This document shows positions 11,056-24,392 of a stretch of DNA of 64,000 nucleotides, piece by piece (within the stretch, counting starts at the first letter, position 1; each line of letters opens with the position of its first letter). Location of the stretch: NCBI GenBank assembly GCA_022496185.1, contig WTXG01000025.1:248001-312000 (forward strand). Reading direction: 5' to 3'. Position numbers and translations under genes: made by a program. Under the pieces are notes generated by a model. That model was not told the DNA's origin. It saw only the letters and a program-made list of their open reading frames with translations, and did not search any database. The stretch comes from Multifurca ochricompacta. Its lineage: Eukaryota > Basidiomycota > Agaricomycetes > Russulales > Russulaceae.

Positions 11056-14000
11056 GCTCGCTGAAGAAAAGAAAAAAGACAACCCCTTTGCGCGTGGGAG
11101 TATAAAGAAAAGAGGAAGGGTATTAAGGAAGTAGATTCCGGTTGGAGGTGGCCGCTCAGACTGATGAGCTTGATGAGCTTTGATGGACAGCCTCAACCGT
11201 CGGAATTAGCGCTCGTTCGGCAGCAACTCGTACGGAAGCAAAACGAAAGCGAGCGAGCTACAACGTTGCAAACGAATGAACACGTTCCCACTGTACTCAA
11301 TTGATAATAGTAAATCTATGGCGGTACTTATCATCTGATGATGATGATGATGATATTCCAGCACTTCCAGCACCAGCACACAACGAACGTGGCCGTAACC
11401 GTGATCCACCGCTGGTGTAAACTCATCTACTTGCATGCCACGGAGATCATATCGTTGAGTGCGTCACAATGACCGTCTCCAGCTTGCAATGATGCCATCT
11501 AGAGATGTCACGAGGTGATTATAGGTGCTCCCCAGAATAAGTAGAACTATTATTCACGCCATGCCACCCCCGTCCGGATGGTTCGTGGCATTCCAACGCA
11601 CTTGTTTGTGGTGGTCTCAATAGCTGGCAGTGCGGTGGTAGTGTTAGAAGGAGGAGAGAATTACTCGTGTGTGAGCACATCTACCTTTCCGGTAACTTAC
11701 TTCTTGCCATTCCTGGGATCACTACTGAAGATGCCAAGTAGTTTTCGCTTCACACATAGTTTTTGAGAGACCTGGTTTTGCTCCGGGTCAAAGGGGGAGG
11801 GAGGTATGCGTGGTAGAACGTGAAGAGCACATATGACTAGGTACTACAGGAACGTCCGCGTCCGCTCAATAGCACGATTTACTTCAGGAGTACCAATACT
11901 CTTGGCAAACGAGGTGTGCCACCAAGGAGGGGAACGCAGCGACTTAGCACGGGTATGTCAAGGGTACAAGCAGGGCGGGGGAAGGGGTAATGGGGAAAGG
12001 AGGGGATAAACCAACAAGTCATAAAAGTCCAAGAGGAGCGTCATTACTTTGGCCTCACAAGGCCCGGTACATTGCCTTTCTCATCGCGCTCCCTCCATTC
12101 GGTCATGTTTCTCTGTATATGTTGATGCTGACGAATGCCATAGTTCTCGTGAGCTGAGATCAAGTCATTACACAATGGCCAACCTGGTAGTGACTATACA
12201 CAGAACGAACAACACATGGGTTGTCTTTCAGGATGCAGTTACCTTCTTCCATGTCCCCAATCTCCTTGTGCCTGCGAAATCCTCACTTTTCAGGACGCCA
12301 CTGCCGCGCAGCACCTATACAGGCTACTTCGTACCATGGAACTTGCCATGGTAAATCCTCCAGGCGAATTATCTGCCGTAGATGACTTCGCCATGGTCCT
12401 GGTACTTTTTCGCATCCTTAGGTTCACGGGGGGGGCTGTCAATCGGGTTGCAAGGAATAGGAAGGATCTGATCTTCCTCATCTGTGGCGAGGAGATGTAT
12501 GCCCAAGCAGACGATCTCGCTTGCTCCTTGTTCAAAAAGGCAAGCGACATTTGGGCAGCTCAGACCTGGAGCCCCAACTGATTGCAGAGAGGCGTGTTCG
12601 AGCTCTCGGAACAACGCCTCCCACGAGCAACGTCCCGCCTAGGATTACAATGAAGGGGACAATACCACTTTCTACGGGATTCCTATCACCACCGCTCTTG
12701 TCCAAGCTGTTCAGCTTGGTCAGTATCCCGCTCAAGAGACGGTAATTCCTTGTTTATAAGACACGCCTGGAGGTTTTGCTGCAAAACAAGAGATCTTTTT
12801 TCGAGCTTCGTGCAGTTTGTTATATAATACTGAGACTGAGAACATTGCATAAGACGCAAGACGGAATGAAGGTGCGTGAGTCAGTGGTTGTGCTTGATGG
12901 TTATGAGAGTCAAGACAGGACAGGACAAGCACCGTATCTTGTGTTTGAACAAGAGGCCATCGAGACTACGAAATCGCGAGCCATAACATAACGAAAACAA
13001 GATCACAGAAATCCTGGAGTTGGCGTCCAAATGTCGTTGAGTATCACGTCATGTCACTCGGTTCCAGTAGACAATCGGTTCTTTCTTTATTTCAACTGGA
13101 TCGGTGTCCTACTTCCCACCCTCCGTTTTCCTACCTCTCTTCGTATGTAATACCATTTTGCGATTGTGATGGTTACTATTACAGTGTGCAAACATACTTT
13201 CACCCAATTATACACCGAATTCCTTCACTATTGATTACCGTGAATCAAAGTCATGCCCACACCATCTAGATGCACCACTCCCACATCGAGTCAGAGCGTT
13301 AATGTACACACTTCCAGACCTGAGAAATCTGCATAATCTGTTTCCCCATCTGGTGCGTTACCACGAGATTTCATATATCTCACAGAAAGCCAACGGAGAA
13401 GCACATTCCCCTGTTCCAGGCGGGATTGGTTAATGCAATTTCTTGACGGTGGGCCTGACAACCAACCGTATGTTCTTAGAAATACTTCTCGCGCTCAGAC
13501 ATCCTTTTTTTTTTCAGGGCGACTTTGCTCGGTTCGCTGAATGTCGCTTGTAATCCTTCCAGGCCCATGAGCCAGCATCCACTTGAAGATTTCATGAGAC
13601 GTAGCGCTGACAGTCACCCAAGTTTTGCAGACAAAAACATACCACTAACGCACATTTTATGCCACTAGATGGATTGCAAATGATGGATATAGCGCTGACT
13701 TCTATTGTTCACGAGCCGAAGATTACAAAATGCCGGGCATCCTAGATTTGCAATATTGTAATCTTCCTAATGTACTGCACTGCGTAGGACTGAACGACAA
13801 AACCTATGAGGTTGCCCCCGACGTGTATACCTTCGCCAAAGGCCCGCGAGCCCATTGGGAAACAGGGTCTGTCAAATTCCAGACATTGCCACGTAAAAAT
13901 CGTGTACGTATCAATTTGTTATCAGATATTTCTCAATATTCAGGATGATTGGACAGATATAAGCGACCCATGCATTGTATTTAAACTACTCAAGTTTGCC

Positions 14001-14319
14001 CGGCTTAATTTCCAACGCAAATTTTGGACCCATGTCCCCCTTTTATTAGGCACCTAATCGGAACAAAGCACCTGAACCACAAATCCGACCAGGCATTCCC
14101 ATGCCCTGTTTACCTTCCCCCGAAGGGGTATTGGAAGTGTGCTTGTTGTGAGGCAGCGTGCCCCATAGCTCGTGGTTCATGCCCACCCAGATAGTGGTGA
14201 GCGGGACCTTAAGGCTGTGCCGTACGTCACTCCGAGACCTTCGAAACGGGGGGACTTGGTTATTTACATGCTAATGGCAAGACGAGAATAAATACTGCGG
14301 CTTGACGTCCAGTGCTAGC

Positions 14320-14430
14320 CATTGGCAAGACCCAGAGGAAGCGTCACTGCATGCTGCGCACTTATTATAATGACCTATACCTTTGGCGATCAGTCGAAGT
14401 TAAGCATGCCGCCCTCAGTAATATGATGTT
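14320..14430 (+). ncRNA. 5S rRNA-like fragment, probably degenerate
   Basis: The stretch CGATCAGTCGAAGTTAAGC (about 14388-14406), followed by GCCGCCCTCAGTAAT, resembles the internal control region of 5S rRNA (GATC..AAGTTAAGC, then a GCC..AGTTAGTA-like block). Upstream, AGCCATTGGCAAGACC and GTCACTGCAT recall the 5' part, but the spacing is too long by about 30 bases and the 3' half does not fit. If real, it is a truncated or rearranged copy, not a working gene. Confidence 0.25.
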
Positions 14431-15310
14431 GCTATGCGGACAGCGGTTGTCAAGGGCTCGTGGTGAAGGGGTGCTTAATTAGTCTGTCCCTACCCCTTTG
14501 GTTGCCCCGTCCACATTTGTACCCGCGGCATCAAGGCCGACTCATGGATGCACCCTAGAAAAGTGTCTGAATTGGCTCACTGCAGGCCGGGCACTCTCTG
14601 ACTCTGGGAATGATAACATTCAATTTACTAATACATCCCACTGTCAATAGCCCTCCTAATTGCCCATTCAAATTTTACTGTCTTGCTTGCGAGTCGTGTA
14701 GTAACAGACGCGCCTTATGGGAGCAATCATCCGTCCAAACGTCGCTGGTGTTCGTGGGGGTCACGCGTATACCCTTGTCCTGTGCTCCGAGCTGCTCGGT
14801 ACAATTAACGACACTAAAGCCACCGTCTAGCGAGGATCAAACCCAAGATTCGCACCCATCCCGGCAATCTCCTTGTAGTCCATAACCCGTAACCTGTTTA
14901 TTCTGCCCAAAAACAAATATTTTAAGGCATGTACACGGATGCGCCGACTCCGCGGCTCTCTACTGACGTTGACAGAGACGCTGACGGATTGCCGTGTGGC
15001 GTGATTGTGCAGATGATAGGGTGGACCATGGTGATTGTGCCGATGGATCGCATAAACTGCAGCGACTGAGATTGCATTCGACCGGCTGCTAATGGCAGAG
15101 AAGCGTGGTTGACGAAACCATTCCAGCTCCAGCTTATCATTCGGAGTCTTCGCCTATCCCTTATGAGTACAATGCGCCTGCGCCTTCGTGTTGATTTACG
15201 GCGTCGGTTGTAGTATGTCATGTATGGTGCTAGCCTCGCAAGTGCCGCATACGTTGGCTTCCCCCCCCACCTTCCCTTTGTTACTATTATGTCCGTGCTT
15301 GGAGGCTTCC

Positions 15311-15345
15311 AAAAAAAAAACAAAAACAAAAACAAAAACAAAAAA
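15311..15345. repeat. A-rich microsatellite (CAAAAA)n
   Basis: A run of ten A is followed by about four CAAAAA units. It could be the tail of an old retroposed copy, but no body or target-site duplication is evident. Confidence 0.8.
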
Positions 15346-18300
15346 GGGTTTGGTTGGAGATCACCGATCAGGGTTTGAGACCCTCAGCCCAAAACTTGCG
15401 AAGCACCTATTACTGATGATAGGGTACGTACGCGGGGCCCAGATACTGTCGTGGGGTGTATGGAAGACATGACGCCGCGGAGGGCGGGGTGTGTACGCCG
15501 TGTTCAACAATGACCGCAAGGGGTACTCGCGCCGCACGACGAGTGTAAGTACGGAATACTACGCCACACGACCAAAGCTGGGGCACGTGGCCGATCCGCG
15601 GTGGTCGCTGCCATTATTTGTGCTTATTTGGAGCTCCGGAACTCGGAATGGAATGGTGTTTAACCCAACCCTACTTGCCTCGCGACTTGGATTTTTATTA
15701 TTTTTGTAAATTTGTAAATTTATTTTGTAAAAAAAACAAAATACAAACACAGAACGATAAAAAAAAAGGTCTTTTCATTTTCCTTTCCACAATTGTCTTT
15801 GATCCGGGATCCGGACGATCCGGACGGCCCGGGGAGTGTATGCATGCCATGCATACATACGTCCATCCTACAGCAACCTTAGTTGATTGATTACTTATAT
15901 TTGTATTTGTGATTTGTGATCTGCAACCACAAGGTTTAAGGTGAACTACATCGCCTCTGGAGGACTCCGATCAAAGTGACTCGAGGAGACACCATCTGCC
16001 ACCCTCTAACACAATATCAGTCGTGGGTAGATATGACATGTCCAGCATCGGAGGAGTTCTGATCCCGCTCGCCACTAACGGCGTTCGCCAACCCGAGATC
16101 ATGTACGTGTCGGTTTGACTTTTTTTTTTTTCATATCTTTTTGTACTCTTTTTGTACATTCATTCTTGAGTTGGGCGCGGACTCGGACGTATATGGCCCG
16201 GTGCGATGCAGGTAGAGATCCATCCATCCACACCCGAATTATGCCAAAGGGTTGGGCGTCTCCCTGCACACGTTGTAAGCGAAAAATAAAATAAAATAAT
16301 CAAACAAAAACGTTCCGCAACCGTCAGTATGAATTTTTAGCAACACACACAAACCTTACGAAGCGCTAGTCCACCTTCCGTGGGTGCTTAATATTTACAT
16401 GCCAAGCCCTCAGGAATTTTGCAAGTGCGGTGTTGGTGGGAAATGTTCGAAAATTTAAACATGCACACTACCATATTCAAGTCGGCTTGATGGGGGATTC
16501 CGTAGCGTTGTTAGTCATTTGCTTAGTCAGCACGCCTGAGTTGCCTCACTAAGTAGTGGGCGGCGAGTATATTCCTAAATCTGCAGTCCCCTCGACGTTA
16601 CGGTGAATGATCGCAGTTCCATAGTGACAAATATCAGTTAGAAGAACATAAATAGATCCACCCTCGGTGCTCTCGCAACTTAAACATGATGGATTGCTCA
16701 CCGTGAGCGGAATGAAATCAAGGCTATCCTCAAAATACAGACATACCCGGGGTCTGGGGCACCAGGCCAGTTATATTGGGGCTAATTGATCGGTGCGTTG
16801 GGTGCGCCAGTAGAGGTCATTTAAGTGACGATCACCGCCCACGACAAGAAAGTCGCAACAGAGCCGCAGCACACAAAGCACAAAAATTCACAGCCAGCGA
16901 CGGTCGGGTAAGTATCTATTATCAAAATTAATCACAAAAAATAAAAATAAAAATAAAACTTAAGTGCCGCTTTACAACTTTACATGGTACTCTTTTCTTT
17001 CAAGTGGTGAAGAGCAAGAGTTAAACTTTGTCATCGACAAAAATCTGGCTTTTCTTCTTTTTTTTTTAAAATGAGCTGATGAAAACAGTTTTGTTCGTGG
17101 TTACTACACAACAAGACGGATTATCAAGTTCCCCCAGTTCAAAACCAAATTGAAAAAAAAATTTAAACTCACGCAAAAACGGCAGCAAAGCCGTGTCATG
17201 TCGGTCAGGGAAGTCCGCACAATGGCGCAGAAGTATGTGGATTGACAGAACGAGGCCGTCGGAGAAGGTTTCGAATTACATTGAAAGTGCGAAACTCGGT
17301 ACTCAGGTCCTGAAAGTGTGTGCTCGGAGAGGAGTGGGAGGGATCACGTATTCGTATTCTCGCAGAAAGTGACATCGCCGTTCACATGTATCCATGCAGG
17401 CACGCATTCCGACATGATGCGCAGTGATGAAGCGGGTAAGTGTTGTTTTGTCTGGCCAGACAAGAGAACGTGTTAAAAAAAAAAAACGTGACATTTATTT
17501 TTTTTAATGGAAACTGAGATAAAGGGTGGTGCGATGGCAAGCGAGGCCGTGAAGGGATTTTTATTTAAAATCCGTGTTGGCACCCCATATCTGCGGAAAT
17601 GGTTAACCTGTGAATTTATCAAGCTCAGCGAATTTTAGAGACTTTAACACGCTTTCCGACTATCTCCTCTGGCCCAGACCTCGACCTCGAGCCCCTAAGC
17701 CACCGCCTCAGCTTAAAGTGACACCATGGTAACTTGGTAACCCGCTGAATGAGTGCACATCGCAGCATTAGCCGCTGTCACTGGGAGGCGATAATTGCGA
17801 AGCGGACACTAGTATATATCCGAGGGTTCCGCGTGAGGGCCACTTGGTGATAATTTCACTATCCCCGCGTGGCTCGCAAATGTCCAGTATAACGGACCCG
17901 GAGTAAGGAGCGAACGTCGGACGATCCTCACGGGCAAGCCGTTTAAAATACTGTATTCATTCAGTGTTCATTCAGTCGCAAATCCATTCACGATTCTGTT
18001 GAGGTCACAGGGTGATGGTGGCGCTTCCTCATTCAGACATTTGCCGACGGTGAGGCGTGACCGAGGAACGAACCACGAACCATTGAAGTTGGTTGTACGA
18101 AACGTCGCGATGCGAGCATCGCTCTCAGTTTAGATTCTCGGAGCCAATTCCTGGTCGGGAGCTAATTATTTGAATGTGGTGGTTCTGGTTGTGTTAGTGC
18201 GCTTATGCAAAAGCTGACGACCTTGTCTAGTAGATGATACATCACAATTGAGTCTTCGTTCTGCGAGACAGTTGTGATTCAGACTCCAAACGGTGTGTTG

Positions 18301-19479
18301 CCCATTCTGATCAGCTGACCAGCATATCGTTTCTACCAGAAGACAAGACTTGGTGCTACAAATTAAATGTGCAATCGCTTGTTCTAATGGCATTACGGTT
18401 GCTTTCCGTTCTTTAAATATGCATACGATCGAGGTGAACATGTATAGGACCATCGAAGATTTGGACCAGAATTTCACCGCCAACTGGCCGAACTCAATAT
18501 TGTCATCTTCGAGGGCAGGAGATTCACTAGCACGAGTTCATCTTCTCTCCCGTTCGAAGTTTGCAAGTGCCAAGCGGCGGGTCAATATTGGCAGGGACTT
18601 GAGTAGAAGGGTACACTGCCGCGCGAAGAAAGGCTTCATCGAGTGAATCCGCTGTCGAGAAAATGAGAAGCGAGTGATAATCAAAGTCGTGTTTGTTTGG
18701 TCATTCCTAATCGAATGGCCTCGCGAAGGGGAGGCAAACACGCTGTTGATGATGGGCTGATGGGGCTGTTAGGACGTGGACGTAAAAAAGAAGGCTTGAG
18801 TAGGGAAAAAAAAAAAAAAAGATTAGTGTGGAGGTATATTCGAAGATAGATTTATGCGCGTCAAGAAGTTTGAGAGTAGGACCAAAACGTGGGTGTTTGT
18901 CGGACGGAGGGGGTGGAAGTGGGGGAGCAGATTCTGAGCTCAGAATGACGGCACCCTCTTGCCAAGACCCGAGGGAGTGGTCATGACAAAAAGAGAAGCG
19001 GTTGGCGTGGGCGTCAATCGGGAGATGATGAAAGGCGATGCGGGATCAAGGATACATCTGGTCTGGTTTTTCTCCATTTGATGTATGGGCGGTACTTGGA
19101 GATGGAGGCAGAGCAGACGGATGATGAATGGGGCCCATGCCCATAAGTGAGAGTGAGGAAGGAAGGAGGGGTGTCAAGGTGAAACTGAAAGGGTTCTCAA
19201 ATGAGCCGAGAGAGTACCTGGGATTGTATTGCACTTGCACTTTCTTTCTTTACTTTGCTTTACTTTCATTCTACTTTACTACATGGATAACACTAAGGAG
19301 TGGAAGCTTGCGTGTATGTATTGGGGGTCTGGGAGGGGGAAATAGAGTACGACCCGTGACGACTAATGGGAGGGAGTAGGTATTGTCCGGGACCGGTAAA
19401 GGAGCAAGAGTGGGTAGAATAGGCCGACGGCCAGGCCAGGCCAGGGGAAGGGGTCAAGAGGTCAAGGGGGTTGGAGGCG

Positions 19480-19630
19480 TGGAAGGAAGGGGGAAGGGAG
19501 GAGGAAAAAAAAAAAGTGGCGGCGGCGGCAGCGGCTATCGGCGGGGAAGAGGAGGAGGGAGGGAAGGGAAGGGGAAGGGAAAAAAAGAAAAAAGAAAAAG
19601 AAAGAAAGAAAAAAGAAAAGAGAAGAGGGT
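19480..19630. repeat. long homopurine (G/A) tract
   Basis: About 150 bases almost entirely of G and A on the plus strand, with GGAAGGG and GAAAGAAA units and one GGC-rich interruption. It lies about 650 bases before the Ste12 start and is followed by an A/T-rich (ATTGATG/TTAATTAAATAA) stretch and a TGTATG repeat up to about 19740. Confidence 0.8.
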
Positions 19631-20282
19631 AAGATTGATTATTATTATTGATTATTGATGATTGATGATTGATAGATTTAATTAAATAATTAAATAATTA
19701 ATAATAATTTGTGTGTGTATGTATGTATGTGTGTATGCTGCTGATGCTGTGCTCTATACACCTTGCTTGGCTTGTTGGGTGGGCCTTAACCTTCGCTTCG
19801 CCTCGCTTTGCCCCGTTCCAGTTCCCCTTTCTTAAACGCCGTGTGCGTACTCCTTATATCTAGTACGTCCCCAGCGACTCAACATCCCCCCCGTCGCTCT
19901 TAATTCCCATTCCCTTCTCTTTTTTTTTCTCCTTCCTCTCTCTTCCGATATCCCCCTCTCCCTTCTTCCCCCTTCTCTCACATATATCAGTATCAGACCT
20001 TTCTATCACGTAGTACAGCCTTTAGGTATTCATCTCCCCCGTTGCCCACCACAACCGTCTTAATCCCTATCCATCTCAACGGGCGGTGTTGGGTCCTTTC
20101 TGGAGTCTCGTAAGCATCTCACTTATACTGGATAACCGTCAAATCTGATTTCCTTCGATTTCATATAGCATATAGTCCAAGCTATAGCTATCTTACCGCG
20201 CTCCACGTACCACACTCCCTTCCTGGGCATTAATCTCGCTTCACTCTCGTCCCACTCCAATTTTAATCCTTCCCTAATCGCC

Positions 20283-23222
20283 ATGGACATCCCCTCCACA
20301 TCCTCATCCACTCACCTTCAATATCTCACCCAGCCCACGTATCCACACTACTCCCAGCCATCGTCAGACATATCATCCTCCGCACTTTTCACCTCAGATC
20401 CATTCGCCCACACCTCGCACTATCGGTCCCAGTCCCTACCCACCGAGCCCATACAATCATCCGACATGCCAATGACCTCGATGACTCCGGCACCACTCGA
20501 TGACGAAGACCAGGATCTTGTCCTTCTCTCCAATCTTTCTGACCTCCCTTCATCTTCCTTCCAAGGTTTCCAGAACGGCCAGGAGGGTTGCGGACTTTCA
20601 CGTCCCTTGACCCTCCAGGAGCAAGAGCGATTAACCAATCTTGACAGACTCAAGTTTTTCCTCGCCACCGCTCCTTCCGCGTGGTCCGGCTCGTCAGCCA
20701 TTCCGGATATGAACGCCGAACACCCTACGCACCCGAACGCCGCACATCCTGCGCTCCATCGCTTTCTCCTTCCCAATCAGGAATACGTTACTTGTGTTCT
20801 CTGGAATGGGCTCTATCACATCACGGGTACGGACATTGTACGTGCCCTCGTGTTCAGGTTCGAGGCTTTTGGTCGGCCCGTCAAGAATATGAAGAAGTTT
20901 GAGGAAGGCGTCTTTAGTGATCTTAGGAATCTCAAGCCTGGGGTTGACGCATCACTGGAAGAACCAAAGGTTCGTTTAAGTTATACCCTTAATCATCATC
21001 AGACCTGATCCTTACCCTCATCAGTCTCCCTTCCTTGATCTTTTGTTCAAATATCAGTGCATACGCACACAAAAGAAGCAAAAGGTCTTTTATTGGTACG
21101 ACCCCTCCATTTACTTTTTCCCCATCGCGTCTAATCGCTCGTTCTCAGGTTCTCCGTTCCTCACGACAGGTTGTTCCTGGATGCCCTCGAGCGTGATCTT
21201 AAGCGGGAGAAGATGGGCCTTGAACCTACGACTATTGTCACCGGCGAGCCTGCCATGTCTTTCACCTATGATCCCAAGCGTTCTCTGTACGATCAGTTCA
21301 GCAGAGCTCAAAAGGGGGAGACCGATGAAGAAGATGCCCACGGCTCTGACAGCGCCGATACAAGCGCAGTCAACAAGATGATCAATCCAGCCGATTCTAT
21401 TGTGGGCCGCTCCCGTGAAGATGGCTCTTCGTCATCTGATGAGCGCTCTGGGGAAGACGCCCGTCCACGTGCATGTCCCAGCGCAGCATTCTTGTCCATG
21501 TTCTCTCTGTTCGAGGGATCTCCTTCCTACAAGCGTCGGCGCCGGCGACAGCCCAAGATGACCCGCAAGTCCTCCGAGGAAATCTCCGATAATGGCTCCA
21601 GCGTTGGTAGCGTCCGACAATCTGTGGATGAGAATCAGGTTGCGCCAAGTGTTGGGCACAGGCTGGGCCTGTCCAAGAATGCCTCCGATGCATTCCTTGC
21701 TCAGGCCAACGCCCGTCGACTCGGGATTTCGGGTTCCTTCGGACATAGACCCACCGGTCATCGCGCAGGGTCATCCAGCTTTCCAGAAAATGTACTCGTT
21801 ACGGGTGCCTCGAATACTACCGCCAATGGCTTTGGCCTTCCTTCGGAGGTCGATGGGATGTCTCGTCCTCAAAGACAGAACACATATCCCTTGTATGAAC
21901 CACATAGGGCACACCTCGGCCCCGCGCCTCAACCACAGAACATCCCTACATCCAGACCCTCGCCTTATACGCTTTCTGGGGGATCCGCCTCTCACTCCTC
22001 CTCTAGCCTTCCCGCACCATCGCAGAAAGTCAAGGCGTTCTCGTGCCCGCTGTACTCTTGTGGCCGTCTGTTCAAGCGCCTTGAGCACCTGAAGCGGCAT
22101 CTACGCACCCACACCATGGAGCGCCCGTTTCAGTGCCCTGGGTGTGGTAAGCGTTTCTCTCGTTCAGATAACCTAACCCAACATATGCGCATCCACACCC
22201 GATCTAATGATACGAGTACGGCAGTTTACGGTTCAGGAATGTGTGGCGATGATGATGCCGATGCAGACAATGAGGGCTTGGATCACCTGGACGATGACGA
22301 CAGCCAGTTCGCAGCCTACGCCTCGACTCGAATGGTCGAGGTTGAAGTTCAGGGTGACCTTCCCGAGGAAGGTCTAATACTTCCTGCAGCAGGGGCCACG
22401 ATCATGCACGGGACCACGCCGGAGTTTTTCGCGTCCGCAATGCCCAACGTCCAGTTTGCGCAGCCAAGCACGCGAGAGCAGGGTGGTTATCATACTGTAG
22501 GAACGTCCTCGCCCTGGAGTATGCGGACCACGCCTCTTCCAAGCCCTGGATTTCGTAGTGCAGAAGCATCTCCCGCGCGGGTGGCGCAGCAGATCAACGG
22601 TCCGTCAGCACAATATAATTCGTACTCCGGCAACATGGCTGGCTCGTTCACTCCTGTCTCCGCGCCCCCACACAAGTCCGTGTTTGATCAATCAGCCTTG
22701 TTCTCTCAGAACTTAGAACATTCGCAACCAATGGGCCCGGGTCCCATCCGGCGCCATCGATCCGTAACTCCATCAGTAGCACAGAATGGGGAGCTTATCA
22801 GACGACCTCTGACCGCGGCATCGATGTCTGATTATGGTATGGCTAGCCCTGCTCCCAGGGGTTACCATCCGTATGCGAATGCATTAACTTCCGGACACGC
22901 ACCCATCAGCTCGACCCGCTCCAGTCCCGCAGGTTATCACATCCCACTGGAGCCAACGCCATTGCACCAGTCACAGATCCCACGTGCTGCAAATACTCCT
23001 GCGCAGGAACCAGTAGACTTTGCCTCAATTACCACTTCCTCAATGGGCTTTGGACTTCCGAACTCAAGTCAGACGGGTTCTTATGATGGCATGTACATGG
23101 CTGAGTCCTCGTCTACAACCCCAGCGGCTTCTTATCCCCAATCTGAGCCGTTCTTTCAAACCCATGGCCATGTGACTCACGGGTACTTCACTGCTAGCGA
23201 GACTCAACAAGTTGTCTTGTGA
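20283..23222 (+). CDS. STE12: Ste12-type transcription factor with two C2H2 zinc fingers
   Basis: A nuclear DNA-binding protein of about 943 residues; Ste12 proteins act below the mating/filamentation MAP kinase pathway. Three exons: 20283-20969, 21025-21095 and 21149-23222, joined in phase. The Ste12 homeodomain-like region spans about residues 115-275: [59 protein letters not shown], then [17 protein letters not shown] and [20 protein letters not shown]. Two tandem C2H2 fingers lie near residues 548-603 ([40 protein letters not shown]), the arrangement of filamentous-fungus and Cryptococcus Ste12, absent from yeast Ste12. An acidic stretch ([19 protein letters not shown]) follows the fingers; the rest is Ser/Pro-rich. 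The ATG sits in a good context (GCCATGGAC). The frame is intact. No homeodomain mating genes or pheromone receptors lie nearby, so this is not evidence of a mating locus. Confidence 0.95.
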
Positions 23223-24379
23223 ACTTCAAGTACAATGCAAACCGATCATAGTACTTTATTCTTTTGGGATCACGCCTAATCCATCTTTCCTATCGTATCT
23301 CGTGTCCCCTCCACTTAATTTGCTCCCATCTGTCTATCTGTGGTCTTCAATTGTCGATAATGCCATATCATCGAATACTTTAGGTATCATAACTCCATTT
23401 AATCGACCACCAAGGTTCTCGCCCTTTAATTGGTGGTTCCTATCTATTCGTCTTCTCCCTGCGCTTGGCCGCACCCTTGGTTCGTTGTGTTTGCTGTGTT
23501 TTGTCGCATCATCTCGTACATATACGCACCGTAGCAATCCCCTCCCCCCCTTGTTTTCTCCACCATTGATCCACCCTGCGAGGCGTTGTTTGCTATTGTA
23601 CTGCCCTTCGTCACCCCTTCACTAATTTTTTTTTCGTTGTCTCTCTCGCTATTGCTTTCCTATCGTTTGCACACCACTGTCTTTATATGCAACTATGCTA
23701 CATTGCAGCCCCACACGCCTCGCCCTCGCCTCCCACGTGTATTACTCCTTGATGTACCACTTAATTCCGTCCGCTTGTTTTAATTCTTAAATACACTTCT
23801 CTCGTAACTCTGATTTTGAAGCAAATTATAATTGTCACTCAAGCTTCTGATCCCTGTGCCATGTCAACAACGGAGCGCCCCGTCTGCTTTGCCTAGCACA
23901 GTGGAAGTGTCTTGGTCACTGGCGACTGGGGACTAGTGGCGCCCCTGCTTTGGGCCCATTTTTCTTGTCTTGAACACATTCCTTGCGTGACCTCGTAGTC
24001 TCATCTGTTCCATACCATACAACTGTAAATTATAATTATGGATTCGTTAGTGCGGTCAGGTTGATGGCCACTCTCGCAGAACTTTTTTTGTACTGCCTCC
24101 GAGATCATTGCCGCTACAGGGATACATACCAATCATTTCAACTAGTTTAGCCCAATACCTTGAGCGGCGAGTTGGTTATTATGCAACGAATCTGTACGAC
24201 CCTGATTAATTACTGCCGCCTCTCCTCCGCAAATCACTCGTCGCGGATGCCGTTATCCTTCATACATATCTTTCCCATGCGATGTTTTTTGCAATGTTGG
24301 AACGGCGATCGTTGATGACACCTTCTGTCTTTCTTCATCTTTCTAACCTTTGACCCGCCCGCTCTCATTCTTACCCTCT

Positions 24380-24392
24380 CCCCCCCCCCCCC
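24380..24392. repeat. poly-C run (13 bases)
   Basis: Homopolymer of 13 C inside a pyrimidine-rich stretch. Confidence 0.9.

Larger units (their letters stand above)
11056..20282. other. 9.2 kb gene-poor region upstream of the Ste12 gene
   Basis: No gene is convincing in either strand. Candidates that I could not raise above chance are a plus-strand frame near 12216-12581 and minus-strand frames near 18166-18483 and 18538-18741. The region holds simple repeats, a 5S-like fragment (about 14320-14430), A/T-rich stretches (15690-15770, 16920-17170), a long purine tract (19480-19630) and a pyrimidine-rich leader just before the Ste12 start. A long upstream region is plausible for a regulatory transcription factor gene, but nothing here proves regulation. 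Confidence 0.5.

Noticed and set aside
11206..11436. Upstream exon of the small membrane protein, with a poly-His run
   Set aside because: The His run comes from a simple ATG/CAT repeat, and the gene already has a good start at 11055.
17196..17280. Possible tRNA with TGGCGCAG and GGTTTCGAATTAC
   Set aside because: The T-stem and acceptor stem do not pair.
20283..23222. Ste12 gene taken as a sign of a mating-type locus
   Set aside because: Ste12 is in all such fungi. No homeodomain pair, pheromone precursor or Ste3-type receptor is seen nearby, and the multi-pass gene at 35 kb belongs to another family.
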